Shown here one piece after another: positions 1 to 11,923 of a stretch of DNA of 64,000 nt. The notes below the pieces were generated by a model. That model was given only the letters and a program-made list of their open reading frames with translations, was not told the DNA's origin and searched no databases. The stretch comes from Prostheceraeus crozeri (taxonomy: Eukaryota; Platyhelminthes; Polycladida; Euryleptidae). A program made the position numbers and the translations under genes. The stretch lies in the NCBI GenBank assembly GCA_907163375.1, contig CAJQUW010008928.1, positions 124,001 through 188,000 of the forward strand. Reading direction: 5' to 3'. The stretch's first letter is position 1, and each line of letters starts with the position of its first letter.

Positions 1-1336
1 TGAAAAGACCGTAATTTCGTTTTCTGACGAAGCATTGTGAATAATATTCATTGTCCTCATGCATTCCATATCGAATGTCCGTTTTGCAATCGGAGTTTCG
101 GCAATCCGAATTCTTGCGGGGAATCCGACTGAAAATTAAATTCCAACATCACAGATCTGAGCGAGAGATAACTGAATTGCACGCATTGTAGAGAAATGGG
201 TAGATTACGTTATGGGGTAAATTATCAATTTGGAATGCGACTGTCGGAAATGTGTAAATGCAGAAAATTTTCATTGTTGGTAATTTGCTATAGCACGTCT
301 GTCAATACTGCTGATAAATTGATAAATGCTATTCTATCTCCGGCCTAAATACCTGGATACAGTGCGCGATTTCGTAACTGGAGAGAGTTAAGCTATAACA
401 GAGATGGATTCCTTTGTGCCTGTCTGGGTTAGTCTAGAGGTGATCTCAGCCATTGTATACAGTGGCAGCAAAAGTATACGTCTCCCGTTGGCTAACATGA
501 TTGGCCAAGCACGCGGAGTGCATGAAACAACTTATTTAGAGAGCATGTGAGCTTCGATTGTCACATAGATGACTAACATCTGCCAAGTGAAAAGTACATA
601 TATTTGACTCAATTCTCCTCCATGACAAATTCGTCAAACGGAGGTATTGTTCACATCGTTTAACTCCTCTCGATCTAAATTTACTGACCGTGCACAATCG
701 TGTAATGTGGTATCAATGCTTTAGTTTATCAGAATCCAGACTTAAATTCGCATTGCACTCAATGGAAAATTGATTTTCTTGCCCCCCCGAGATTAGCCGT
801 GACCATTAGTACTGAGGGATGTCATCTCTGGACCCCAACACACAGACAGGGCAATTCATCTCTGCGCAAACTATTAAGGTTAACATGTTAATAGCCCGAT
901 AAAGTGACGTATAAATTCTCAAAACATCAATGATTGTTTTTCATTTTTGATTTTTGCATGTATTACAAATCTGATATTAGTTTTGTATCAACGTGAAATG
1001 TTTCCACAAATTTGAAGATTTGAATCTCAAGTGCTCAAATTTCGATAATTCATAAAGCAATGGAATTGAGACATAAATTGATTAAAAACAATAGACTGTA
1101 AGTACCAATATTAGGTAAAGTGGAAATCACGTATTTCTGCCGAAATTCAGATTCTGCGGTAACTTCTACGAGCATTGCACGAGACTCCCGCGAAGAGATG
1201 AGATGACGATTGAGGGGCTCATGTAATAACGTATGGTGCGCAACCAAACTGGGATGGTTCCACTGCTCGTGGAACACCAATTTTAAAAGGCAGTAGTAGG
1301 CATAAAATTCCCTTATTCTGTACTTTTAAGCGCACA
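1..1336. other. Non-coding flank, nothing recognised
   Basis: AT-rich sequence with no recognisable coding domain, RNA gene or repeat end. Short open frames here look like chance frames. The segment ends at the TAA target duplication (1337-1339) of the large transposon that follows. Confidence 0.5.
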
Positions 1337-1339
1337 TAA

Positions 1340-2245
1340 TAGACCGGGAGCCCAGTAGGGTTTTAATCAGCAATTCGCGCCCGAAAGGTTTGAGGCGCGG
1401 AATTCATGTGACGTGGCGTGCTATTGCCGGAAAGTCGATTCTTAAGTTCCAGCTATCCTGGAACAATCGGTGGGGATCCCCCGAAGGACCCCCAAAAACC
1501 GAATCTAATTAGCAGTTTGAGCCCATCCAAAAATGCCACAGATTTTGATAGCTATGGATGTTCCTATTACAAAGATGCAACTCAAGAAAATTTTATTTCC
1601 TGGAATGGTCAATTAAGAAGGTCATTAATTAACCCTAATTAGTGACTTTAATTAGCAATTTGAGCCCATTCAAAAATTCCACAGATTTTGATGGCTATGG
1701 ATGTCCCTATTACAAAGATGCAACTCAAGAAAATTTTATCTCCTGGAATGGTCACTTAAGAAGGTCATTAATTAACCCTAATTAGTGACTTTAATTAGCA
1801 ATTTGAGCTCATCCAAAAATGCTACAGATTGTGATTGCTATGGATGTCCCTATTACAAAAATGCAACTCAAGAAAATTTTATCTCCTGGAATGGTCACTC
1901 AAGAAGGTCATTAATTAACCCTAATTAGTGACTTTAATTAGCAATTTGAGCCCATCCAAAAATGCTACAGATTGTGATTGCTATGGATGTCCCTATTACA
2001 AAAATGCAACTCAAGAAAATTTTATCTCCTGGAATGGTCACTTAAGAAGGTCATTAATTAACCCTAATTAGTGACTTTAATTAGCAATTTGAGCCCATCC
2101 AAAAATGCTACAGATTGTGATTGCTATGGATGTCCCTATTACAAAGATGCAACTCAAGAAAATTTTATCTCCTGGAATGGTCACTGAAGAAGGTCCTTAA
2201 TTAGCCCTGATTAACTACTTAAATTAACAATTTCAGCCCATCGAT
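1340..2245 (+). repeat. Left inverted terminal arm with 143-bp tandem units
   Basis: Unique terminal part at 1340-1510, then five tandem units spaced exactly 143 bp apart. The motif GAGCCCAT or a variant of it falls near 1519, 1662, 1805, 1948 and 2091, with a decayed edge near 2234. Each unit contains a TTAATTAACCCTAATTAGTG segment. The inverted counterpart lies at 11924-12535. The 74-residue open frame in this arm also appears on the other strand of the right arm and is just the repeat. Confidence 0.9.
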
Positions 2246-2522
2246 GAAACTAGTGCCAAATCATTGTATTCACATTCCGTCATCATAATTTCGTGCTTAA
2301 GAAAGCAATATCAAATGGATTCATTGTTTAAGAGTATTTGCATGTATATTATTGCATTTGTGCAGTTGAGGATGACAGTTTGTGTACTTTTCATTCATTG
2401 TCGCTGAATTTGATCAAGTTTCACTTAGCCATGTCTCAGCAGTGCCGAATCGTGAATCGTGATCCTGTATGAGTGTGCGCACACTCACATCAATGCTTCA
2501 TCGAAAAATTTCTTTTGTCTTC

Positions 2523-2552
2523 AGCGTGCAGGTGCAAGTTGACCTCAAAATG
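2523..2552 (+). other. Candidate 5' exon of the transposon gene
   Basis: A pyrimidine-rich tract ending in CAG (to 2522) and a strong donor GTAAGT at 2553 frame a short segment ending in ATG (2550-2552). A good acceptor, TTTTTTTCTTTCAG, ends at 4012, just before the main ATG at 4026. Splicing 2552 to 4013 would give a short upstream frame that reaches a stop soon after the main ATG, so the upstream ATG would act as an upstream ORF rather than the protein start. Based only on splice-site appearance. Confidence 0.35.
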
Positions 2553-4025
2553 GTAAGTTCATTCGGAGAATTGGTGCCTGATGGCTCCTATTTGTTCTCC
2601 GACTATTGATAGAATTGAAGAGAGTGGATATTCTCACTGACTGTCATTCCTTTCGTCGTATAGCTCGTACGTGGCAGTCGGCATCTTATAGTGTTTATCT
2701 ATTGATTTAGTGCTTTTATCTTAGCCTATATCGTCGAACATTTATCCATCTTTATTTTGAAATGTGAAAACGTTATCAGTGCGATAACGTTCTAGTAATA
2801 TATTATACTACGTGTACAAGGTGGACATGTATACGTGAACAACTATTCCTTTATCGCATCGAAGGTAGCTTTGGCTCGCTCTCGTCTGTTCCATGCTCGC
2901 CAAATCCGCTTTCGCCGATTCCCTTCTCTCCTACTATCATTAAGTAGTTGTTGGCGAAAGCGTAACAATTGATGGAAGTTGAGAACATAATTCGTCTATC
3001 GGCTGTATCAAAGGTACAGTAGACGAGTTATAACCGATGTTATATTGAGTTAAATATTCACAGTATAACATGATCGAGAAGGAATAGTGATCTTTAATCT
3101 TTATTAATATATTTAATCTTTATATATTCGTGAGTCTCATGTCTACATGTCCGCCTCTCCATGTAATTATAGACTACATGTATGTTTACTAGATACATTA
3201 AATAACTACATGTATGTATGTTACAAACACTATTATTGTGGCCCATTAGTTCAGAATTGAATTAAAAATGCATGTATGAATATTTGTATTCAGTGAAAGA
3301 TAGCTCCCAACTCTCAATGCAAATAGAATGTACCATAATTCAACCGAGACGTACACGTAGGTTATCTTTATCATTATATGTATCAAGGTATATGTATCAG
3401 GGTTCAAAGCTTTTTCAGATTAATCCTATTTCAGTGTGTCAGAATATAGAAAAAAGCACTGGCATATTTTCATAGGCTCCAGAAAAATGTATCCCATGTA
3501 CAGTGATGTAAGTGCAATGCACAATGCGCATGCATGTGTAGACAGACTACCTACGTTTCACAGTGTTGCGAGATCCGTGTAACACTGTAGGCAATGAACG
3601 CACATGATACAAGATGAACACAGTGAAAATTTCATGCTAGTATGCAACACAAAGACTAGGCTCTTGCGCACACCTGTTTAAAAATGTCTAATTCATGCAG
3701 ACCTAATTAAGTAAAGCCAATTAAATCTGATCCAATTCAAGTGGAACAATTGAATTTAATTCAATTGAAGTAATTTAATGAATGATTTAATGTATACAAT
3801 GCATGCTACACGCATGATAATGAAATAATGAATAATCCTATCACAGTTTTCTTGAGTCCATGACACATAGTGATGGAAATTTGAAATCTCCAATTAAATG
3901 ACTGATATTTTCACAGCAATTGATTGACCGTTCTCATTTTGAAAATCTCTAATGAAACACCTGTCCATCTGAGCCGCACAATGAATTACCTCATGATGTT
4001 TTTTTCTTTCAGGATGTGATCCACA

Positions 4026-6573
4026 ATGTACGGCGAATGTGATCAAGAGGAAGATTACCCTAATCAATATGGAGGAGATGAACATAATCAACCACGGAGT
4101 TCGTCAAATATTCCCTCTGGCGAGGAAAATAACGTGACGGATCAGATGGATCTACCACGGACTTCATCAAATACACTGGCTGATGTGACTTTTGACTCTT
4201 CATTTATCGACATCGATGATAATGAACGTCACTGCATTCTTCATGCAGATAACACCAAAGCCTCAAAGAAATCTCGACTTTTGGTCATGCCTTTTAACGA
4301 ACGAACTTGGAATATTGTGCAGGATGCAGCAAGAAACCGTGAAAAAAAAGCTATTTGCTTCCTCAAAATATTACAGCATAATCCAGTCCCTACCTGAAAA
4401 ACTATCAGTTAATCAAGGTTATCACAGTAGTTGCTACAAAAATTTTTCAGCAGTTTCAGGTGGCTCGGAAATTCAGAAGAAGGAATTGTTCGTCAAGAAA
4501 CCCCTGAGGTCAACTTCGGTTTCAGGCAATGTTGTCACAACGACTGGTGTGTTCCCTAGTCTGTGTCTGTTCTGCAATCGAGAAAGAAAGGTCAGAAAAC
4601 AAATGAAAGAGGAAATGCTTGGTGTGTGTGTGACCAAGGATGCTGAGTGGAAAATCCAGGAAGCAGCTCGAATTATGGATGATGAGAAGTTGCTGTCGAG
4701 AATAGTTGGAATTGATATGATAGCGAAGGAGGTGAAATATCATCACTCATGTAGAAGCGATTACTTGAGGTCAGCCCAGAGACGAGTAGCCAAGCGCGGA
4801 ATGCCAGCAGTTGAAGGCACACATGATAGTTTAGACGAAATGCACTCCTACATTGAATCTTCGGTGATTGTGAACAAAAGACCTGAGCTCCTAACGTCCA
4901 TTCATGCCAGATATCTGGATATGTGCTATGACTCGAAAGAAGTGCCACTATGCTCGGCATAGGCATTATTGAGAAATATAATGGTGAAATTCGGTGATCG
5001 ACTAGAAATCCATAGTCCACTTGACAGAAAGTCCGGAATCGTAATTTACAGCGCAAATATGTCAGATGACGTCATTCGCCAGGCTTTTGATTATATGCTA
5101 ACTCCAGAGCGGACCATCACACAAGCCGCTCTGATATTGCGAAAAGCAGTCCATGAGGTTGAGAAGATATCTTTGTCAGCTGATAGCACTACATTTGATC
5201 AAGTCAAGGACGGTGACGCTTCTCCTCCAGCATTGTTGAAAGAATTCTTCAACATACTTTATGGTGGCACGAATACTTAAAAACATACGAATCGATCAAA
5301 TCGCTGGGCGGAGTCCTCCAGTCATGATGCATTGTTTGCCATAAGGAAAGGCTTAGTGAAGCCTAAAAAGCACATCGCACTCGGCATGACTTTGAGAGGA
5401 ATGACAGGCAGCAAGCAAGTTGTGAACATTGTCCATCGCTTTGGTCACTGTTTGAATTACAATGCCTTGATAGAGATCGAAACAGCGATCGGATCAGGCA
5501 TCCAGGATAGACAAGTTGCCTGTCCAGACGGAACTATTCCTGATCTGCCATTCGGAGTTGCATTTGATAATTTTGACGAACTCACGGAAACACTGTCTGG
5601 ATCTGATACGCTGCATGATACGATGGGGATCTTGTATCAGTCTGTAAACGAATCACCAGGAAATAACCGCGCTGTGGTGCCAAGAGCTCATGGTGAAGTG
5701 AAAAGGTCGTGAAAAAGATCGTTGGACGTTGAAGAGCAACATATACCCCCTTAAAGATCAAGGCCGAGAATGACATTGTTTTCCTACAACAATACGGACG
5801 TCTTCAACAATTCAGATGCATGCAACAATGGGATGTTAATGCACTACTTATGGATGATGTCTCATGTGTTTGGTCAGAGAAATGCGCCAATGTGGGTAGG
5901 ATTCATGTCTCAGTATTACGTGGACAATCTTCCTAGACAAGTTGTACATTACTTGCCTAATATGAATCAGCCCATTACCGGATTAGACGTCATTCAAGAA
6001 ACCTTAGTCGTTACACAAGGGTGTGCTCAAAAATGCAGACAACCTTACGGAGTGGTTACCTATGACCTCAATGCTGCTAAGCCAGCAATGCAAATGCAAG
6101 CATACGAAAAGCCAAAATATGACAACGTCTTCATCATGCCCGGAGTGTTTCATGTCGAGATGGCGTTCTTCAAAGCTATAGGGAAGCTGATAGAATATTC
6201 AGGCGGTCCTGCGATGCTAGTAGAGTCGAACGTTCTTGCAATTGGCTCCTTAAACGGCTTCCTGAATGGAAAACATTTCAATCGATCGAAGCGACTTCAT
6301 CCGATTCTTGCACTTGCATTTGAAATACTTCACTTTCAAGCGTTTGTTGATTCATGCTATGAAAAAGAAAATTTGGAAGCAATGATCAAGAATTTCAACG
6401 AAACTAAAGATGAAGATCAAAGCAAAATGATTCAATCGAATATTTTCCTCGGTTGCGTGTCTTCATATGAAGATTACACTGCGAAAACGAGATCTGGAGA
6501 TCATGGTGTTACTGCACAGTCTTGGTTGATGTATATTGACTACATACACCATTACTACAACATTGAAAGAGCT
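4026..6573 (+). pseudogene. Transposase-like protein, N-terminal part, broken
   Basis: Start at ATG 4026, just after a good splice acceptor (4011-4012). The first about 120 residues are acidic and polar. A run of eight A (4342-4349) marks a frameshift into the frame that then stays open in sense to 6573. Two Cys/His motifs are visible: HSSCYKNF, and CLFC followed about 60 residues later by YHHSCRSDYL, plausible zinc-binding units. In-frame stops at 4960-4962, 5278-5280, 5710-5712 and 5752-5754 interrupt otherwise collinear sequence. Recognisable family blocks include RAHGEVKR, FHVEMAFFKAIGKLIEYSGG and LNGKHFNRSKRLHPILALA. I know these blocks from large uncharacterised invertebrate proteins related to transposons. 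The frame is cut at 6573 by the LINE and resumes at 9525 with no other loss visible. Confidence 0.7.
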
Positions 6574-6711
6574 TTTTTTTACTGAATTTTCACCCCTAAC
6601 ACAGCTATGAGCCATGAACGAAGCTAGGGGTTACTCAATGAAAAGTAAAAATTGTATTATTTTAAATAAACGAAATTAAAAAAAACAGATCTTCTAATCT
6701 GATTAAACTGT

Positions 6712-8596
6712 CCCCATCAGAAACCTATTCGCACGCCTCTTGAAAGTATCAAGATTGTATTGGTCAGGCAAAGTGGTCTGGGGAAGCTGATTCCAAAGCT
6801 GTGCCGTGCGAGCAAAAAAGCTTTTCGAGCGACTCACAGTACGTGCGCGTTCTAAGCTCACATTATAGCATGTGAGTGCATTAGCTCTGCGTGTGCTTCT
6901 GGAGAAGATCTTAGGTTTGGGTACGCACTCATTTACTGCAGAGCTGCTTCTACCGAAATAGTACCTGTGGAAGAGACTGAGTGAAGCAACAATCCGTTTG
7001 ACGGAGAGCAGCTGCAACTTGCTAGCAAGTTTTTCACCCATGAGATTCTTGACACGTTTCTCAACCCGTTCAAGGAGGTTAAGATGCGTTTGTGGGGCGC
7101 CTGACAACAATACTCCATCAGAGGACGAATAGTAGACTTGTAAAGATAGCAGACAGTCTGTGGTGGAAGATAGCTGCTGGCACGATAGAGAATACCAATG
7201 CGTTGAGCTGCCTGCTTGCTAATGGATTGGATGTACGGTTTCCATGACAAGTCTTTCGTAACCGCCAATCCAAGGAAGGAGATGGAATCTTGTTCTCTGA
7301 TCCTATTATCTGACATCTCAATGCTATGATCATCATCTCCTTTAAGTCGTGAGTGCAAAATACTCTGGGCTTTTGAAGGATTGAAGGAAACAAACCATTT
7401 GGCGCCCCATTCAGAGACAATGCGTAAGTCTTCATGAAGAACGTCGCATAACCGCTGACGTTCCTGAGTGTTCTTAGAAGAGTGTCGTGTCATCGGCGTA
7501 CATCACCAATTTACTCACCAGGCAGTCTGGGAGGTAATTGATGTACAGCAGAGAAAGAGTGGGTCCCAAAATTGACCCTTGAGGAACTCCTGCATTGACA
7601 ACCTTGGTGGAAGACTTTTGGCCATCTAAGACGACAGTTATCTACCGGTCACTAAAGAAAGAAGCGAAACGTTTGTTGAGTTGATCATCAGCTCCGTAAG
7701 ACTTAAGCTTCCTAAGGAGTCCTGATGCACACGTTATCGAATGCCTTGGAAATATCTAAGGCAACTGATCTCGTCTCACCTTGTCTGTCAAGGACACGAC
7801 TCACATGTTCAGTGACATATGAAAGAAGATCTGCAGTTGATCGAGAGTGCCTGAAGCCATACTGTTCTTCTGATAGAAGGTTCTGAGTTCCAAGGAAGTT
7901 AATAATGTGTTGGTTAATCACTGCTTCAAAAATCTTGCCAGCAATTGGAAGCAGGCTGATAGGACGGTAACTAAATGGAAGAGATGAGTCAGAACCTTTC
8001 TTTGGAACTGGAACCACGGAAGCTACTTTCCGACAAGAGGGAAACTCACCGGTGGATACACATCTACTGAACAGTTTAGATAAAAGTGGAGAAAGCTCAG
8101 GTGAGAGATGCTTGAAGACCGAAACCGGGATGCCATCTGGTCCACTAGACTTAGAGCTATCGAGACCGGCGATGATCTGTTTGACGTTTCGGACTGTGAC
8201 TGAAGGAGGACTAACTGTCTCATCAGTGTGCGTGGGAATTGGAGGTGGAATTCTACCTCCATCGTCTAATGACGAATTCTTCGCAAACTCCTTGCAAAGA
8301 AGTTCGGCTTTGTCTGCTGAGGCTGTCGCCATAGAGGTACTGACTTCGGCATGACGGAGTGTTGGGATGGAGGATTTGTTCCTATTGGTGACACTGTTGT
8401 AAATCCTCCAGAAGTTCTTAGAGTCAAGCTTTTGGGTAGCAATGGATTTCCGTACATGCAAAGCGTAACAGCTTTTGGCCTGATGTATGGTTTCCTTGTA
8501 ATGTCTACGTGCGGTTTTGTACAATTCAAGATTGCCAGCGCTACTGTCACGCTTATACTTATGGAAAGTGGTCACGCTGGCAACTTGCAGCTGCAC
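6712..8596 (-). pseudogene. LINE reverse transcriptase and C-terminal region
   Basis: Reverse transcriptase of the nested LINE. Visible blocks: SSGPDGIPVSVF, YRPISLLPIAGKIFE, GFRHSRSTADLL and LDISKAFDNV. A frameshift near 7735 follows. GVPQGSILGP then lies at about 7557-7595, and the catalytic YADDTT at about 7484-7501. Another frameshift follows, then the thumb and C-terminal region (EQDSISFLGLAVTKDLSW, LLERVEKRVKNLMG, SFFARTAQLWNQLP). At least three reading-frame breaks make the copy non-functional. The active-site YADD box itself is intact. Confidence 0.8.
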
Positions 8597-8789
8597 ATTC
8601 TGGTGTAAACCAAGGTTGTGAGTGGGGCTTCATTTGGAAAGTACGGTGAGGAATGTAGGCCAAAATCCCTATATGAAGCCACTCTGTCAGTTCTTGCGCC
8701 GACTTGTGGACGTTCTCGCTCAGAATCAAATTCTCAGCTTGAACTTGACTAAGAAAAGTGCGGAAGCCACACCAGTCTGCTTTGGAGAA

Positions 8790-9524
8790 TTGACAAACTG
8801 TTCTATGGAAGGGGGTATATGGAAGGGTGCATACGGTGTGGAGCAAATTTGTTTGCCAGAAACTGTGATAACACAGTGATCAGACATGCCGAGGGGAGAA
8901 GTAACCTTGTGTGAAAAACAAGTTGGATTTGAGGTGAGAAACAGGTCAAGGAGATATCCAGTATCCCCAGCTCGGTCAGGCACTCTGGTAGGACAAGTGA
9001 CAATTTGACTAAGGTTGTGAGAGACAGCGAAATCCTGGGCTGCCTGACCGGAGAGATCGGTGGTGCGTGAGTGCACAAGCCAGTCAACATTGTGCACGTT
9101 GAAGTCACCAAAAACGGCAACTTCAGCGCTGAGATACTCTTGCAGAAGAGAATCGATCTTGTCAGAAAGAACATTGAAAAAATCCGCATTAGTTGATGGA
9201 GAGCGGTATAGGAAAAATAGAAGAAGAGTGGTCTTCTGCAGCGGCACAATGAAGGCAAGATACTCATACCTTGGATCCTCTGAGCTACGAAGCCTTCTCA
9301 AGGGAAGGCTTGTCTTGGCATAGACTCCAAGACCATGACAAGGTGCTTTATCCATCCGGTGAAATATGTATCCATCAGGAGTAACGTCGCTTGATGACAC
9401 ACTGGGATCTAACCTGGTTTCCGACAGGGCTAGAAGATCTGGTGACTTACCTTGCAGGAAGATGTTGATGTCGTCTTTATTGGACCTCAGTCCTCTTACG
9501 TTGCTGAAGCTGATCCTGAGAGGG
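8790..9524 (-). pseudogene. LINE AP-endonuclease domain
   Basis: An exonuclease-endonuclease-phosphatase fold domain that would nick target DNA during LINE insertion. Motifs in order: FSNVRGLRSNKDDI, LLALSETRLDPS, YRSPSTN, GDFNVHNVDW and SDHCVITVSG. These are the expected catalytic blocks (N, E, Y, DxN, SDH). No methionine within the element begins the frame; the apparent start at 9544 lies in host transposon DNA. The frame breaks near 8800-8820, where the continuing sequence (KADWCGFRTFL) moves to another frame. The copy is inactive. Confidence 0.8.
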
Positions 9525-10742
9525 GCTATTCGAACTAACGACATTTCTCTGTATATTCAAAGCTTGACACCAATAATTGATCTGTTTTTTGAAACGAATC
9601 ATGTGAATTATTCACGCTGGTTAACGAAGTTTCAATTAGACTTGTTGAACATTGATGACAGTCATCCTGGCCTGCGGTAGATACTGGAAAAAGGAGTATT
9701 CTCAATAAGAAGGACTTCACATCAGTTCAGCAGATGCCCAGTCGACCTTACACTTGAGCAAACAGTCAACGCCGATGCCGCTTCTAGAAGGACAGGCATT
9801 GTATCTGCTACCAACAACTACAGTGTCCGACTACGTTGGATGCTCACAAGATCAAGCCGAGCTGCCTTCATCGGTTTAGTGAAGGAAATGACCGGACTAA
9901 CAACAAAAGAGGATGTCACGATTGAACTGAGACCTGCACGAGTTGAGAGAGACACAAATGATTTATGGAATGTGATACAATACATTAAAAGGACAAAAAA
10001 CCCTTTCAAAGATGACCAAAGTCTCACCACCCTTGTCAATTTGCACACAGGAAAGACCGTAGCAGACGGTGTTCGAGATTGCTTGTTGAATATACCAGAG
10101 AAAGGCAAAGAGAGGCACAAAGAATTTATTCGAGAATGTGAGGCAGATCATGATCGATTCGAAGACCAATATCAAAGGAAAAACTAATGACATTCAAGGA
10201 CGAAGGCGCGAGAAGACGAAGATCAGTGGACAGGAAGATATCTGAACTAAAATGCACCAGAGACCTGGTGGGACGGCTCTTAGTACTCGCAGTTACTAAG
10301 AATCTTGACTTGGAGTATATTTTGTCATACCCATTAACGACCGTTCCCCTCTCTTTGTGCAGCATAGATGGTATGATGGCAAAGACCAATAAAAGTGCTC
10401 TTCTATTACTTCTCGAAGAAAAGGTGGAACTCCATGGGTCTCCAGGAACTACAGCAGCCTGAAGTATAGATGGGAACTTTCTGCTTCACACGATGTCGTC
10501 CTACAATTTGCCAACAACATATGGAGGCATCGCGCGAAGCTACTTAATTCGTGCAATGAATTTGTCAATAAAGCGTTTGGACATTGTCTTCGACGACTAC
10601 CTATCACCCTCCATCAAAGATTGCGAGCGAGAGCGGCGGGGTTCCCATGACACCCAATCGTACTTTATAGATGGTCCTGAGCAGATTCGACCTAGAAATT
10701 TCGAGAGTGCTTTGACCAACAGATCTTTAGAAGCAGCTCCCT
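9525..10742 (+). pseudogene. Transposase-like protein, C-terminal part, after the LINE
   Basis: Resumes the gene cut at 6573. Blocks: FFETNHVNYSRWL, then a stop at 9678-9680, then GVFSIRRTSHQFSR, PVDLTLEQTVNADAAS and NYSVRLRWML, a very recognisable signature of this uncharacterised invertebrate family. A stop or frameshift near 10185 precedes YPLTTVPLSLCSIDG and AKTNKSALL. Another stop at 10460-10462 precedes LPTTYGGIAR and LDIVFDDYLSPSIKDCERERRG. I do not identify the catalytic DDE residues with certainty. Continues into the nuclease-like segment. Confidence 0.65.
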
Positions 10743-11723
10743 TTGTTTTTCGTTGAAGAATGGCAACAGCAGGCTTATTCATTTATCATTGGTTCACGCG
10801 GTGTCTACGTAGGTGTTCGTGGTCATTGTTACCATTTTTACGTTGTCAATGAGAAGGTGGTACGTGAACTTGTTGAGGACATGGTCACAAATCATGAAGA
10901 AGCCGATACCTTCGCATGTATGCTTTCATGCGAAGCGAATGGACAATGCATCGATCAGCAATATTGTGGTGCGTGCTAGTGACACGGACGTGGCCGTTAT
11001 TCTCATGTGCTACATACCAACTTTTTCTGCCACAGTATGGATTGATGCAGGTGGCATTGGTTCAAATACGCGAAGGTATATTAACTTAACTGCCATCGGT
11101 GAAGTGGTGGGACCACTGCTGTGCAAATCACTGCCAGGATTTCATGCTTTCACCGGAAGTGATTATACGTCAGCTTTTGTAGGGAAGGGGAAAAAGCGAT
11201 CATTCCAAAAGCTGGAAAGAAATTCATTGGTTCAGCAGGCATTCATCAACATTTCAATGGAAGGCGGCGCAACAACTGAAAATCGAAAAGTACTTTCCTC
11301 ATTCACTACTATTCTATACGGAGCAACAGGACCTGATGCATCAGCATCTACGAGTATCAACAAGTTCAGGTATAAGACATTTGAAAAGGTTTACGGTCCA
11401 AAGGCTACATCAAAAAATCCCTTGCAGAAACTAAAGGGTTTAGTCGCAAGCGGACTACCACCATGCCAATCAGAATTGAATTGTCACATCAACCGAACTG
11501 CTTTCATCGCTAAATGTGGAGCAACGCTGACAAAAGGGAAATTGTTCAACATCCATCCCAAATTGATGGATGGGAATTACATGATAAGGCATACAACCAT
11601 GTCTGGTTCGAGGGAAATCAGCTTCCAAGTTCATTGATTCCCGAAGACTTTCGAGAAAGTGATGAGGATGATGACTTCAATATATCTTCAGGTGACGAAG
11701 ATGAAGACTTGAACGGCGAGTGA
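10743..11723 (+). pseudogene. FEN/XPG-like (PIN fold) nuclease region
   Basis: The segment carries, in the order expected for FEN1/XPG nucleases, an acidic helix motif HEEADT (compare the E-A-E block of FEN1), then ASDTDVAVIL (paired acidic residues), then FHAFTGSDYTSAFVGKGKK, which resembles the GCDY...GIG block with its metal-binding Asp and helix-hairpin-helix start. A frameshift near 10930-10950 separates HEEADT from SDTDV, and another near 10740 separates this region from the preceding segment. The 3' end is strongly acidic (SDEDDDFNISSGDEDEDLNGE in pieces) and stops at 11721-11723. Known: some Academ transposons encode XPG-like nucleases. Inferred: this was a C-terminal domain of the same protein and helped process DNA ends during transposition. 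Confidence 0.65.
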
Positions 11724-11923
11724 ACACATTCAGCTATGTACATAACACAGAATATACTGTTGATTCTAAATGTTATTTTCTTATCACTGAGCTATAATAA
11801 ATAACTTGACTATTGGGCTTAGAACTTTGATGGTTGATACTTTCTCATACTCAGTGTGCAAAGCAATAAATAGTATTGATAGGATGCACGATTTGATATC
11901 AATTGGCACTGTTTCATCGATGG

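Larger units (their letters stand above)
6574..9524 (-). mobile_element. CR1/jockey-like LINE nested in the transposon gene
   Basis: The element reads leftward, with endonuclease at 8790-9524, reverse transcriptase at about 7110-8596, and a C-terminal segment ending near 6712. Its 3' end has an oligo(A) run (T's at 6573-6580 on the plus strand), preceded by a short potential hairpin (acccctaac against gctaggggt, 6590-6640). The triplet GCT flanks both sides (6571-6573, 9525-9527), perhaps a very short target duplication or microhomology. Removing this segment rejoins the host transposon reading frame. The 5' end coincides with the start of the endonuclease domain, so the copy may be slightly 5' truncated. 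The C-terminal style (SFFARTAQLWNQLP) is typical of the CR1/L2/Rex1/Crack group of non-LTR elements; the exact clade is uncertain. Confidence 0.85.

Noticed and set aside
1418-1642. Identical 74-codon frame on opposite strands at 1418-1642 and 12233-12457
   Set aside because: It lies within the inverted terminal arms and simply reflects the repeat. No domain, no start context.
8052-9323. Plus-strand frames over the first LINE
   Set aside because: Shadows of the minus-strand endonuclease and reverse transcriptase, which carry all the recognisable motifs.
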